Source of the DNA: Phycisphaerales bacterium
GTDB lineage: Bacteria > Planctomycetota > Phycisphaerae > UBA1845
Reading direction: 5' to 3'
Length of the DNA stretch: 64,000 nt
Assembly (NCBI GenBank): GCA_020852275.1
Contig: JADZBE010000014.1
Location: 36,697-100,696, forward strand
Below, in pieces: positions 56,159 through 64,000 of this stretch. Every line of letters starts with the position of its first letter. The first letter of the stretch is position 1. The notes beneath the pieces were generated by a model that was given only the letters and a program-made list of their open reading frames with translations, was not told where the DNA came from and did no database searches. The position numbers and the translations under genes were made by a program.

Positions 56159-57958
56159 TCAAGCCGCCCGCACCCGTTTGCGGTTGCGGCGCGACTTGTC
56201 GCGGTGCAGCGGCTTCTTGCGAACCTCCTTTCGCCGCGTTGGCTCCGGGGTGACACCTCCGGAATCGTCAGCTTCGACGTCCGGCTCGAACGGCGGGTCG
56301 GCAACCTGCTCCGGCGGAGACGGTGCAACCGCGTTCGCGTCGGCAATGTCATCCTCCGGCGGAAGGCCCCAGCTCTTGGGCTGAGGCAGCGCCTTGACGG
56401 CCTCGGTTTCGATCTCAACGTGGTTGATGCCGAGAATCTCGCACATGCGGTTGGCCTCGAATGCCTGAAAGCCGACACGATTGCTGTCGTGCATGGCGAG
56501 CCGCCGAATCCAGATCTGCACCACGTCGTGAAGCGCCGCCGCGATGCGCTCGTCGGCGGCAACTCCTCGCAGGCGGTCGTAGCGGTCCCACGGGTCTTCG
56601 TGGTACATGCGATCCGCACGGCCCGATGTTCCAAACGAGAGCAACAGCGAGACGATCTCCAGCTTGTTTGCGTCGGCGCCCTTGCCCGCGGCCTTCTCGG
56701 CCAGCGCACGGGACACGTCCTCGACGGTCAGGTTGCGAAGATGCGTCTCAACCTGCTTCACGACGAACGCCTGGCGGCGCTTCTGGTGGCGAGCGCGACG
56801 CTCGTCGAGCGTCATGGGCTTGTGCTCCGCCTTCGGCATGTTCTTGCCGCGGCCGTTCTTGTGGCCCGGGACCTGCGGGTCGCCGGAGTCGATGTACACC
56901 AGCTTGCCGGCCTTGGGTCCATCGACCTGCATGGCGGGCACGGCGTTGGGGTTGCTCGCCTTCACGAATCGCGGCGCATACACGCGGTGAACGCGGTCGC
57001 CAAAGGCCTCGTGCATCGCCTGGCTGCCGGAATTGCCGCCGATCTGGACAAGTGCCAGATTCGGATGGCCAGCCCGAAGCTCGACCTCGCAGCGCTGCAC
57101 GTGGGCGATCTGCTTACGCTCGAAACACGTCGGGTCAAGGCAGCGGTCGTCCTTGGCGGGCTTGCCGTTGACGGGCACTTCCTCGGCGTCGAACAACAGC
57201 GGGTGTGCCCCGGATCGCTTCGGACAGTTGGAGCACGCCCCGGCCTTCGGGTCGAGCATCTCATCAACAAACGACCACGGCATGGCGGCCAGCGTGTGCA
57301 GCCCGCCGTCGATGATGCGGCGCAGGTCCTCCACGCTGGGGAACCCGCGGCCGAACACGGCGTAGAAGTCGTCCTGGGCCAGGCCGTCCTGCGTCTCCTC
57401 GGGCAGCCGGGCGATCAGCTCCAGGTGTGCCGGTGACAAGCGGCTCGCCGGCGACTCCGGCGCCAACACCGCCTTACGCCACGCTTCCGTCAGCCGCGTC
57501 AGCGATGCACGCCGGGCGACGAATTGAGCGTTTTTGCCTAGGCGGGCGGCGATGGCTTCGGCGTCGAAGCCATGCTCGAACGCTTTCTGAATCACCGCGG
57601 CCTCCTCCAACGGATGGAGGTTCTCGCGTTGGAGGTTCTCGGTGATCGTGACGGCGAGCGCCGTCTCGTCGTCGAGCTTGCCGACGATGGCCGGGATGGT
57701 CTCCAGCCCAGCCAGCTTGGCCGCCCGCCAGCGGCGGCATCCAGCCCGAATCTCCCATGTGTCGGGCTGCTCGGGGTGCGGACGAACCAGAATCGGTTGC
57801 AGCACGCCGTTGCGTTTGATGCTGCGGGCCAGCGACTTCAGCGAGTTGTTGCTCACCGGCCGCCGCCCGTTGTCCGTGGTCGGCACGAGCTGGTCGAGCG
57901 GAATCATCTGAATGCGGCGCGCCAACACGGCGCGGCCTTCCTTCTCTGCGACAGGCAT
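56159..57958 (-). CDS. large ParB/Spo0J-like partition or plasmid protein
   Basis: 599 residues from the ATG at 57958 (AGGAGACC upstream). N-terminal ParB nuclease-like/CTPase domain (IPLDQLVPTTDNGR, NSLKSLARSIKRNGVLQPILVR, EIRAGCRRWRAAKLAG, ITENLQRENLHPLEEA) and KorB-like helix-turn-helix (EAIAARLGKNAQFVARRASLT). The long C-terminal part has a Cys-rich zinc-like region (CSNCPKR...CLDPTCFERKQ) and a basic tail. Such long ParBs are common on plasmids and ICEs. No parA is adjacent. Confidence 0.85.
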   Translation of the reverse strand: MPVAEKEGRAVLARRIQMIPLDQLVPTTDNGRRPVSNNSLKSLARSIKRNGVLQPILVRPHPEQPDTWEIRAGCRRWRAAKLAGLETIPAIVGKLDDETALAVTITENLQRENLHPLEEAAVIQKAFEHGFDAEAIAARLGKNAQFVARRASLTRLTEAWRKAVLAPESPASRLSPAHLELIARLPEETQDGLAQDDFYAVFGRGFPSVEDLRRIIDGGLHTLAAMPWSFVDEMLDPKAGACSNCPKRSGAHPLLFDAEEVPVNGKPAKDDRCLDPTCFERKQIAHVQRCEVELRAGHPNLALVQIGGNSGSQAMHEAFGDRVHRVYAPRFVKASNPNAVPAMQVDGPKAGKLVYIDSGDPQVPGHKNGRGKNMPKAEHKPMTLDERRARHQKRRQAFVVKQVETHLRNLTVEDVSRALAEKAAGKGADANKLEIVSLLLSFGTSGRADRMYHEDPWDRYDRLRGVAADERIAAALHDVVQIWIRRLAMHDSNRVGFQAFEANRMCEILGINHVEIETEAVKALPQPKSWGLPPEDDIADANAVAPSPPEQVADPPFEPDVEADDSGGVTPEPTRRKEVRKKPLHRDKSRRNRKRVRAA

Positions 57959-58243
57959 TTTAGGTCTCCTTGTCTGATGGAAATGCACGCGACACCGGGC
58001 CACGCAGCCGGGTGATTTCGCGAAAGCGATGGGCGCAGGGGTGGCGTCAAAACCTGATTGCGTACGACACGGCAGCGCCTGGCGGATCCGCCTGTGGCGG
58101 GTGCGCGGGACGCTGCGATATCCGGCTTCTACCGCTGCCGAACTGAGAAAGAGGTGCGGGGGTCAGCCTGCCACAGATTCGCGGAAAAGGGAAGCCGCGG
58201 CTACCGATGCCGGATTTGGTGGGTGCGTAGTGGCGGAAATCGG

Positions 58244-58474
58244 TCAGCGAGCCGTTGGGCGGACTCGGTGCCGCGATGGGCTGCGCAGCCGGAAGGCGGC
58301 GGTCACATTGATGATACCTTCCCAGAAGCGGGCGGAATCAATGTCACCGACCAGGTCAACCTCGAAGCGCATGGCTTCGAGCATGTCCATGACGAACGCC
58401 ACGTTGTCACAACAGGCCGTCTGATACGGGTCATGCCCGGAATCGGTCTCATCGGTGAGGGGCAATTGGTCCAT
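58244..58474 (-). CDS. possible 76-aa hypothetical protein
   Basis: MDQLPLTDETDSGHDPYQTA... continues into a plausible amphipathic stretch (VAFVMDMLEAMRFEVDLVG) and a basic C-terminus. No ribosome-binding site is evident. It may be spurious. Confidence 0.35.
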   Translation of the reverse strand: MDQLPLTDETDSGHDPYQTACCDNVAFVMDMLEAMRFEVDLVGDIDSARFWEGIINVTAAFRLRSPSRHRVRPTAR

Positions 58475-58664
58475 GCGGCGACTATGCCACAGCCTGTACC
58501 GAAGCGCAAGTGCCCCGCTAGATAGACTCCGGCATTTGAAGCACCCGCGTCAAGGGCACGTCCGCAGGCTGAACATCGCGCAGCGTCACCTTGCAAGGGG
58601 GAGTTGGCAGCGTTGAACGGAGGGATTGCATGGCGGCATGACTATAGCGAAACTGATACGTTAC

Positions 58665-61319
58665 TTACTTGGGTGGTTTTGCGCGGGCAAGGCGATCGCG
58701 AGCGGCTTCCCCATCCAAATCGAGTTGCTGCAACCCAGCAAGCGCCTCCGCGCGTATCTTCGCGCTTTCGGCCTCGTGCTTCTCCGCCGCGCGATAGAGG
58801 TCGCCAATTCTACGCTGCCGCGAAGGGGAAAGTAGCGGAATCTTCTGTGCGCGAAGGAGCGACCATTCTACTCGGTGCCTTCCGACACCCGAGGATCCGG
58901 ACATCCACTCGGCAATGACAGCGGCCGAGCGGAGAACCGACCACAGATAAACGGGGTCAGCGTCGACGCCTTCCTTGAGCCGTAGGACGGTAAACTCGTT
59001 GGAAACAAGGAGGTCCTCCATCCCGTCAGGGATCACGCATATCGCCCGATAGACCGCGCTGATGTTGCTTACAACTATATCCCCGACTTTCGCGCGCCCA
59101 ACCTTCGGATATGAGATTTCCTTGCCAAGCGCCTGCTCACCGCACTCGGCCCGACCCTCGTAGCTGATTCGCAGGAACGTGTACGTCTTGTCCGGGTCGA
59201 GCCTGATCTGATCTTCGACTGGATCAACTAGGTTTTCCAATACGTCGGTCGATGCTCCCGCCGCCTCCCACTTAGGCTCAAGCTCCGCGGCGCTCCAGGG
59301 TCGTAGGAACTTCGCGTCAAGGCGTCCGGTGAGGCGCGAAGCTGGCACGAGCCAAGCCCCCTTCTTTCCAGCCATGTAGGCGCTGAACGCGGCCTCGATC
59401 TCATCCATCTCTTTGAGTGCATCGGCGCGAGCCTTCTCGGCCACGCTTGCTCGTGTGCGCTGGACGACGTCATCCAGTCCAATGTAGCGACTCTCGTAGA
59501 CGAACACGGCGGGCTGGGTTTCCTGAAGATCCCCTTGCCGCTTCTCGAGATAGAGGATCGAAGTTTTCGCCCGCGCTCCGGAGCGCTGGAACGCGTCGCC
59601 GTGAAGGCTCACTATCCCTCGAATGATGAAATGCTCCCGAATCCAGTCTCTCACATACGAAAAGTTCTTGCCACCGAGTACGCCATCGTCGATGACGGTC
59701 AGCAAGCGACCGGCGGGCTTCAGAAGATCCCAGTAGCGCTCGATGAACATCACGGATGACCGAAGGGATGGGCGCTGCTTGCCAGCGAAAACCCGGAGGT
59801 CGAAGGTATCGAGCACCGCCTTTTCCTCCGGGACCAAAGCTGAATAGTCCATTGAGAACGGCGGGTTTGTGAGAGCCGCGTCGAACAAGAGGCCGTCCGC
59901 AAGCACCTTGGCGAGTTCTTTCACCTCACCCTTGATTTCTGGTGAATCCTGTGCGGCGGGTTCCGGTGGATGGCGAAGGGCGTCGGTCATGTAAACGCGG
60001 CTGCCCCCATCGCCGTGCAAATACATGTTGATTCGGGCGATGCGGGCGATCATCGGATCGCGCCCGGCGTCGATCCCGTAAATCGCTTCGTTCGCCACTT
60101 CCTCAAGGAGTGCCGTGCGCTCCTTGGTTGTCAGAGACTTGTTGTCCCACACCTGCCGGCGCATCTCCGTGAGCGCCTCAATCAAAAATCCTCCCGTTCC
60201 GCAACAGGCATCCAGCACACGTTCGATACCCTTTGGCCCGCGAGCCGCTCGGAGATGCGCAAGGCGCGTGATCATCTTCACGACCGAGCGAGGCGTGAAG
60301 TACTGGCCGAGCGCCTGCCCCCGCATTGTCGCGGCAAGGAACGCCTCGAACATACGGCCGTTCAGGTCTTCGTCGATGCCGAAGAGGTAATAGTCCTGCA
60401 ATTCCTCCACGACTCGCTTCGCTGTCCCGGGCGAGAGTTTGAGGCGCTCGTTCGGCTCGAAAATGCGCTTGCGTCTGCGCTGCGTGATCTCCTGTTCAAG
60501 GGACTCAACGAGCTGCCGGAAGAGGAGCGCGTCGACCGGATTGGGGTCGTTGGACTCTTGGTCATCGATCCAGCGCGTGGAGAATCGCACTTGCGAAGCA
60601 GGAAGGGGTTCCGCCTTGCCGATTAGCTCCAGCATCGCGGGATTGTCCCGCAGCCGGCGATCTTCCCAAAGCTTCACAAACAACAGCTTGGCGAACTCCA
60701 CGAAAGCCGCCTGAGGGCTCATCTTCTCCGACTTCCAGATGATTCGGTGGCATCGCAAAAAAGCCTTCTTGACGATGTCCATATGTGGGCGAACAAGCAG
60801 GTGCCCACCCTCGGCGGGCTCGCCCGCCGCCCACCCGGTCCTCGCCGCGTCCGCCCCGAGCAGACGGCGCAACGTCTCGAACTTCGCGTTGCCGTCCACG
60901 AAGTCGCCGAAGCGCAACGATAGGATCGCTTCCTCCTGATCCCACTGGTACACCCGGGTCAGGAGGCCATTGGTGAGCATGTAGTACCGGCAGGGCCTAT
61001 CGCGATATTTGCGGTTTATTTGGAGCGCGTAGCCCGCACACTGGTAGGTGAAGTCCTCGACGCGCTCTTCGGTACCCTTGGCGTCGATGAGCCATCGCGG
61101 CTTCTTCGCGACGACGAGCAGAAAATCCGGCTTGTACGGCTCCTTCTGCCTGCCCCTCGGAATTCTTAGCTCTTGGATAGCGCGCTTAGTCTTGATCTCG
61201 GCGTCGCTGTATCCGAACTCGGCAAGCAGGCGCAGGACGAAGAACGATTCAACGCTCGCTTCGTTGGCAAGGTCTGATGATCGACAGAACTTATTCGACG
61301 CCGACGCGGGTTTTGGCAT
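58665..61319 (-). CDS. single-chain restriction enzyme: nuclease-methyltransferase-specificity fusion
   Basis: 884 residues. An HsdR-N-like PD-(D/E)XK nuclease (about 25-150; PDF at 64-66, IDAKG with D79/K81); an HsdM-type N6-adenine methyltransferase (GQYFTPRSVV 338-347, ACCGTGGF 371-378, NPPF 485-488); and a C-terminal HsdS-like target-recognition region (about 640-860, ending in the coiled GLQQLDLDGEAARDRLARA). There is no helicase, so it is not a type I complex but resembles type IIG (R-M-S in one chain). It acts on both strands from one polypeptide and needs no partner. Confidence 0.85.
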   Translation of the reverse strand: MPKPASASNKFCRSSDLANEASVESFFVLRLLAEFGYSDAEIKTKRAIQELRIPRGRQKEPYKPDFLLVVAKKPRWLIDAKGTEERVEDFTYQCAGYALQINRKYRDRPCRYYMLTNGLLTRVYQWDQEEAILSLRFGDFVDGNAKFETLRRLLGADAARTGWAAGEPAEGGHLLVRPHMDIVKKAFLRCHRIIWKSEKMSPQAAFVEFAKLLFVKLWEDRRLRDNPAMLELIGKAEPLPASQVRFSTRWIDDQESNDPNPVDALLFRQLVESLEQEITQRRRKRIFEPNERLKLSPGTAKRVVEELQDYYLFGIDEDLNGRMFEAFLAATMRGQALGQYFTPRSVVKMITRLAHLRAARGPKGIERVLDACCGTGGFLIEALTEMRRQVWDNKSLTTKERTALLEEVANEAIYGIDAGRDPMIARIARINMYLHGDGGSRVYMTDALRHPPEPAAQDSPEIKGEVKELAKVLADGLLFDAALTNPPFSMDYSALVPEEKAVLDTFDLRVFAGKQRPSLRSSVMFIERYWDLLKPAGRLLTVIDDGVLGGKNFSYVRDWIREHFIIRGIVSLHGDAFQRSGARAKTSILYLEKRQGDLQETQPAVFVYESRYIGLDDVVQRTRASVAEKARADALKEMDEIEAAFSAYMAGKKGAWLVPASRLTGRLDAKFLRPWSAAELEPKWEAAGASTDVLENLVDPVEDQIRLDPDKTYTFLRISYEGRAECGEQALGKEISYPKVGRAKVGDIVVSNISAVYRAICVIPDGMEDLLVSNEFTVLRLKEGVDADPVYLWSVLRSAAVIAEWMSGSSGVGRHRVEWSLLRAQKIPLLSPSRQRRIGDLYRAAEKHEAESAKIRAEALAGLQQLDLDGEAARDRLARAKPPK

Positions 61320-61458
61320 GAGCAGGCGTCTCGCAGTGGTCGTGCGCCACGAACTTCAAATCGGCTGGGTCGGTCGGCGGCGGCTGGCCTACCGGCAGAA
61401 CCTTGACCCAGATTTCCGCGCCCAGCACGCCCGCCAGTTTGGACTTCCGCGTCGGCAT
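61291..61458 (-). CDS. small protein overlapping the restriction gene start
   Basis: 55 residues from the ATG at 61458: MPTRKSKLAGVLGAEIWVKV, LPVGQPPPTDPADLKFVAHD and a short polar end. It overlaps the restriction gene by 29 bp. It could be a controller or an unrelated accessory protein. Confidence 0.45.
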   Translation of the reverse strand: MPTRKSKLAGVLGAEIWVKVLPVGQPPPTDPADLKFVAHDHCETPAHAKTRVGVE

Positions 61459-61613
61459 GGCGAGATTTTCCCGACCGGTCCTGCGGGTGTCAAGTCGCAG
61501 GAATGACTTGATTGGAGGCGAGGCGAGCGTGTTTCCGGTGTCTGGCGCCGCCAACCTGGAAAAAGAGGCCCGGTGGTGCAAGGGCCTCGAAAAACCGTTC
61601 GTTCAACTTGGAA

Positions 61614-62639
61614 TCACGCCGCCAGGGCCAGCAGTGCACTGGCCCGCTCGTCGGCCTCAGTGCGGTCGCCGGCGTGCTTGATCCGGCCCGCCAAGCGGGT
61701 GAGCGCATCGACGACACAGAAGATGGTGAACCGGCCACGTTGGGCGGCAATCTCCACGGCCTCCTTCGCGGCGGCGCGGGGGATGCCCTGCTTGGCCAGC
61801 ACCTTGAGCACGTCGTCGGCGCTGCGACCCAGCGTGGTCTCCATCGCCTTGCGAATGGTGGCCACGAAGCCGTCGCGGCGCTGGTCGCGCTTCTCGACCA
61901 GCCGTCCGATGATCTCGCGAATCTGCCCGAAGCATTCATGCACGTTGGCCGTGTGCTTGCGGGTGAACTCGACGATCTCTACCGCGTCCCACACGATGTG
62001 GTTGGCGCAGACCGCCTGGAACCAGAACGTCTGCACGCCGACCGAGCGGCGGCCGACCTCGCTGTTCCACAGGAAGAAGCCGGGAGCGAAGGCCTCGCAG
62101 TCGATCTCCGTCCAGCCGGCCGGGTCGATCAGAAACACGAACATGTCCTGCTCGCCGCAGTACAGCCCGGTGCCGCCGATGGTGGCGGTCTGCGGCGGCT
62201 GAAAATCCGTCGCGAACTCGCGGACCATCGACAGCAGGTCGCAGTTGTACAGCCGCGTGTAGGCTGCGCCGTGGATCGCGCGGACGGTGTCGTCCATCGT
62301 CAGCGCCTGGAGCGGCTTGCCGTCGGACGGCAAGGTCTCGAAGAAAATCTGGCTGGCGGTGGCCGCGGAGACGCGGTTGAGCGTGTCCTTGTTCACGTTT
62401 GCCAGCCGGCAGAGCTGCGAGAAGCTCCAGTCGTTCATATTGAAGTTGCCGTCCTGGCCGAGCGAGACCCGGCAGCGGCTGCCGGCCGGCTCGACCTTGA
62501 TGGCCTGCGGCGGGTGCCAGCGGTCCACCGATCGCTCCTTCTCCTCCTGGCAGTGACGCCAGAGATCCTGGAGCGTGTCAAAGCGCTCGTCCACGCCGCG
62601 TGAGTACAGCTCGTCATGAGCACGGGTGAGATTCTGCAT
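61614..62639 (-). CDS. DUF932 phage/plasmid-like protein
   Basis: 341 residues with AAAGGAAC before the ATG at 62639. The pattern (DGNFNMNDWSFSQLCRLANVNKDTLNR, RAIHGAAYTRLYNCDLLS, YCGEQDMFVFLID, FLWNSEVGRRSVGVQTFWF, CANHIVWD) is the DUF932 family found on plasmids, phages and ICEs. Its exact role is unknown. It is on the same strand as the ParB-like and paralogue C genes. Confidence 0.85.
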   Translation of the reverse strand: MQNLTRAHDELYSRGVDERFDTLQDLWRHCQEEKERSVDRWHPPQAIKVEPAGSRCRVSLGQDGNFNMNDWSFSQLCRLANVNKDTLNRVSAATASQIFFETLPSDGKPLQALTMDDTVRAIHGAAYTRLYNCDLLSMVREFATDFQPPQTATIGGTGLYCGEQDMFVFLIDPAGWTEIDCEAFAPGFFLWNSEVGRRSVGVQTFWFQAVCANHIVWDAVEIVEFTRKHTANVHECFGQIREIIGRLVEKRDQRRDGFVATIRKAMETTLGRSADDVLKVLAKQGIPRAAAKEAVEIAAQRGRFTIFCVVDALTRLAGRIKHAGDRTEADERASALLALAA

Positions 62640-62912
62640 CGTATGTTCCTTTCAAAAAACAGGGTTGACCTGAGACAGGCCAGCATTTGCACCACCGGTC
62701 TCTCACCCGCCGGGACGCGGAGTCCGGGCGGGCGAGAACGGTGCGGGGCGCGTCTTCCCGAGCGATGCTGAGAACGAACAAGCGGCACGTGGCCGGGCGG
62801 GATGGGCTGGCGGGGATGCTCAAAACGAAGGGTGCGAATCAGCGGGGCGAGTGACGAGAGGGTGGCTCATGCTGCCGAGCCGGAAGGCCCGGGGACCAAC
62901 CTCTCGCGTGCG

Positions 62913-63152
62913 TCAGGACTTGTCCTGCGAGCGTTCGCAGATCCACGTGTGGGCCAGGTCGGCGACCTTGGCGGCGAGCAACAGGTCGTCGCGTCCGAAC
63001 GTGTCGGACTGCTCCCAGTTGTCGCCGTCCTTGTAGAGCCGGCGGAGCTGAACGTTGTGCCGCACGCCGCCCTCCACCTCGTTGGCCCAGATCACGGCCT
63101 TGATGCGGCCCAGCCGCACCTCGTGAACGGGTTTGTCCTTTTCCTTGGGCAT
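62913..63152 (-). CDS. small beta-rich accessory protein (paralogue C)
   Basis: 79 residues from the ATG at 63152, with AAAGGAGA upstream. Core KPVHEVRLGRIKAVIWAN, HNVQLRRLYKDGDNWEQ, FGRDDLLLAAKVADLAHTWI. It is closest to paralogue B (55298-55585). It precedes the DUF932 gene by 273 bp, a gap in which I see no further gene. Confidence 0.75.
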   Translation of the reverse strand: MPKEKDKPVHEVRLGRIKAVIWANEVEGGVRHNVQLRRLYKDGDNWEQSDTFGRDDLLLAAKVADLAHTWICERSQDKS

Positions 63153-63897
63153 GGTGATGTCTCCTTTGCCTTCGGTGTCAGAATCCACTTGATACACACT
63201 CATAACGCTCCTCGTCGATTACTCGCTCCGCTCGCACCGTGCGTCGCGTGACGTGGTGGTCACGCTTGGCGCGTCGCGGCGAAGCCTCTGTTCATCCTGG
63301 CTGTCACCTCCTCTCTGCAACCTGCACAGCATGCCACTCCCTCCGGCTCGGCGCGCAAGGGCGGCGGCGTGACGAAGGAAACGGAACTCAGCGTTACCGG
63401 GGATGCAGGACCGCGAATCGCGGTCGTTGGGAAAGAACAGCTTGCGGCGCGACCGTAGCACGATTCGGGCGCTCGGGTCAAGCATGGCTGCCCGCCCGCT
63501 TGCGCCTGCCGATGCCCGCCGCGCCTACGTTCATCTCAGGCACTACGGCTTGCCTCCGCACGATACGAATCGCCTGCCTCTCCGCAGCCGGCTTCCATCC
63601 GCGATCGCAGGGACACCTGGGCGGCATCCGCCAGCCCCCGCTGCCGCTCCTGCACCGGGTCTGCCGTATAAAGCCGTCGTCGTCGGGTCCTCGCCCCGTC
63701 GAGGCCGCCAGGCCCTTGGGACCCGACGAGGACGGCTACGGCAGACCCAGTGCTGCGCCACCCTGCCACCAGTCCGCCCCCACCCTGCCGGTAATGCCTG
63801 AGTCCGAGGGTTCCTCGATTCCGCGGCCTGGCTTCTCACGCGGAGCAAGGCGCCTGACCTGCATCTTGAACCCGGGGTCTGGCAAGGGATTGTGGCA
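63153..63897. other. 745-bp region, nothing recognised
   Basis: GC-rich. Open frames on both strands are Arg/Pro/Ala-rich shadows without start signals. It separates the plasmid-like module from the transposase remnant at the edge. Confidence 0.5.
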
Positions 63898-64000
63898 TCA
63901 GGCTGCCCGGCGGCGATTCCAGTAGGCGGTCCACTGGCCGCTCTCACGCAGGGCCACCAGATTCATCATCCCTTCCGCGTGCGCTACGTCCCACTTCATC
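63898..64000 (-). CDS. 3' end of a probable transposase (cut by window edge)
   Basis: The last about 33 codons read MKWDVAHAEGMMNLVALRES then GQWTAYWNRRRAA and a TGA. The pattern MxW...GA/EGM..L.AL..SGxW..YW.RR is common at the C-terminus of DDE transposases of several IS families. The start and the family cannot be judged from this fragment. Confidence 0.5.
   Translation of the reverse strand, partial: MKWDVAHAEGMMNLVALRESGQWTAYWNRRRAA

Noticed and set aside
63239..63925. A 228-codon plus-strand frame at the right edge
   Set aside because: Arg/Pro/Ser-rich with no start signal or recognisable motif, and it overlaps the transposase-like 3' end on the other strand.

Overview
The window is GC-rich, gene-dense bacterial DNA. 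Several signs point to a planctomycete or close relative, though this is an inference and not proven: a very large secreted DUF5117-type metalloprotease, a 27-bp CACCGGTTGGAAACC-type tandem repeat, dispersed GAGCCGCGACCGT(G/C)AGGGAGCG repeats, and small paralogous accessory proteins. There are two halves. About 1-25.4 kb is chromosomal core. About 25.46 kb to the right edge is an accessory island that begins exactly at a tRNA-Gly(CCC) gene whose 3' part overlaps the end of a tyrosine integrase gene.

Core half: start of hpt (left edge, cut); glgX, interrupted by an in-frame insertion that carries a dispersed repeat; the 27-bp tandem repeat and a terminator; the big zinc metalloprotease; an orphan parA; a VanZ-like gene; a compact type II secretion/type IV pilus-like operon (two gspF-like genes and three pseudopilin-like genes); a REC-PAS-GAF-REC regulator; and a complete potassium-uptake locus (kdpF, small ORF, kdpA, kdpC, kdpB, a beta-barrel protein, small ORFs, kdpD, kdpE) with the unusual structural order A-C-B.

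Island, first part (25.4-32.2 kb): tRNA-Gly, integrase, Xis-like protein, a small beta-rich protein, and an ImmA/IrrE peptidase-XRE repressor pair with matching operator palindromes. Then a membrane protein, a cupin protein, and a remarkable 1.3-kb structured RNA. The RNA has a textbook group II intron domain 5 placed UPSTREAM of a GUGCG 5'-end-like site and a long hairpin- and GNRA-rich region. This is the arrangement of a circularly permuted group II intron, followed directly by a 205-aa protein of no recognised family.

Island, defence part (32-55 kb), nearly all on the minus strand. (i) A five-gene operon: XRE regulator, Cas4-like nuclease, long Argonaute with a possible DEDD site, a helical protein and a HExxH peptidase. 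Its promoter appears leaderless with a palindrome between -35 and -10. (ii) A seven-gene overlapping operon: PLD-SNF2 helicase, Eco57I-like methyltransferase, SIR2 protein, HerA ATPase, helical protein, QxK nuclease protein and DprA-like protein. (iii) A second tyrosine recombinase. (iv) A two-gene unit: sodium-symporter-like membrane protein and a TIR-like/EgtD-like methyltransferase fusion.

Island, last part (55-64 kb): a plasmid/ICE-like module with a large ParB-like protein, a DUF932 protein, two more paralogues of the small beta-rich protein, a single-chain nuclease-methyltransferase-specificity restriction enzyme, and the 3' end of a probable transposase at the right edge. No CRISPR array and no rRNA were seen. 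The right-hand attachment site of the tRNA-Gly island was not found.
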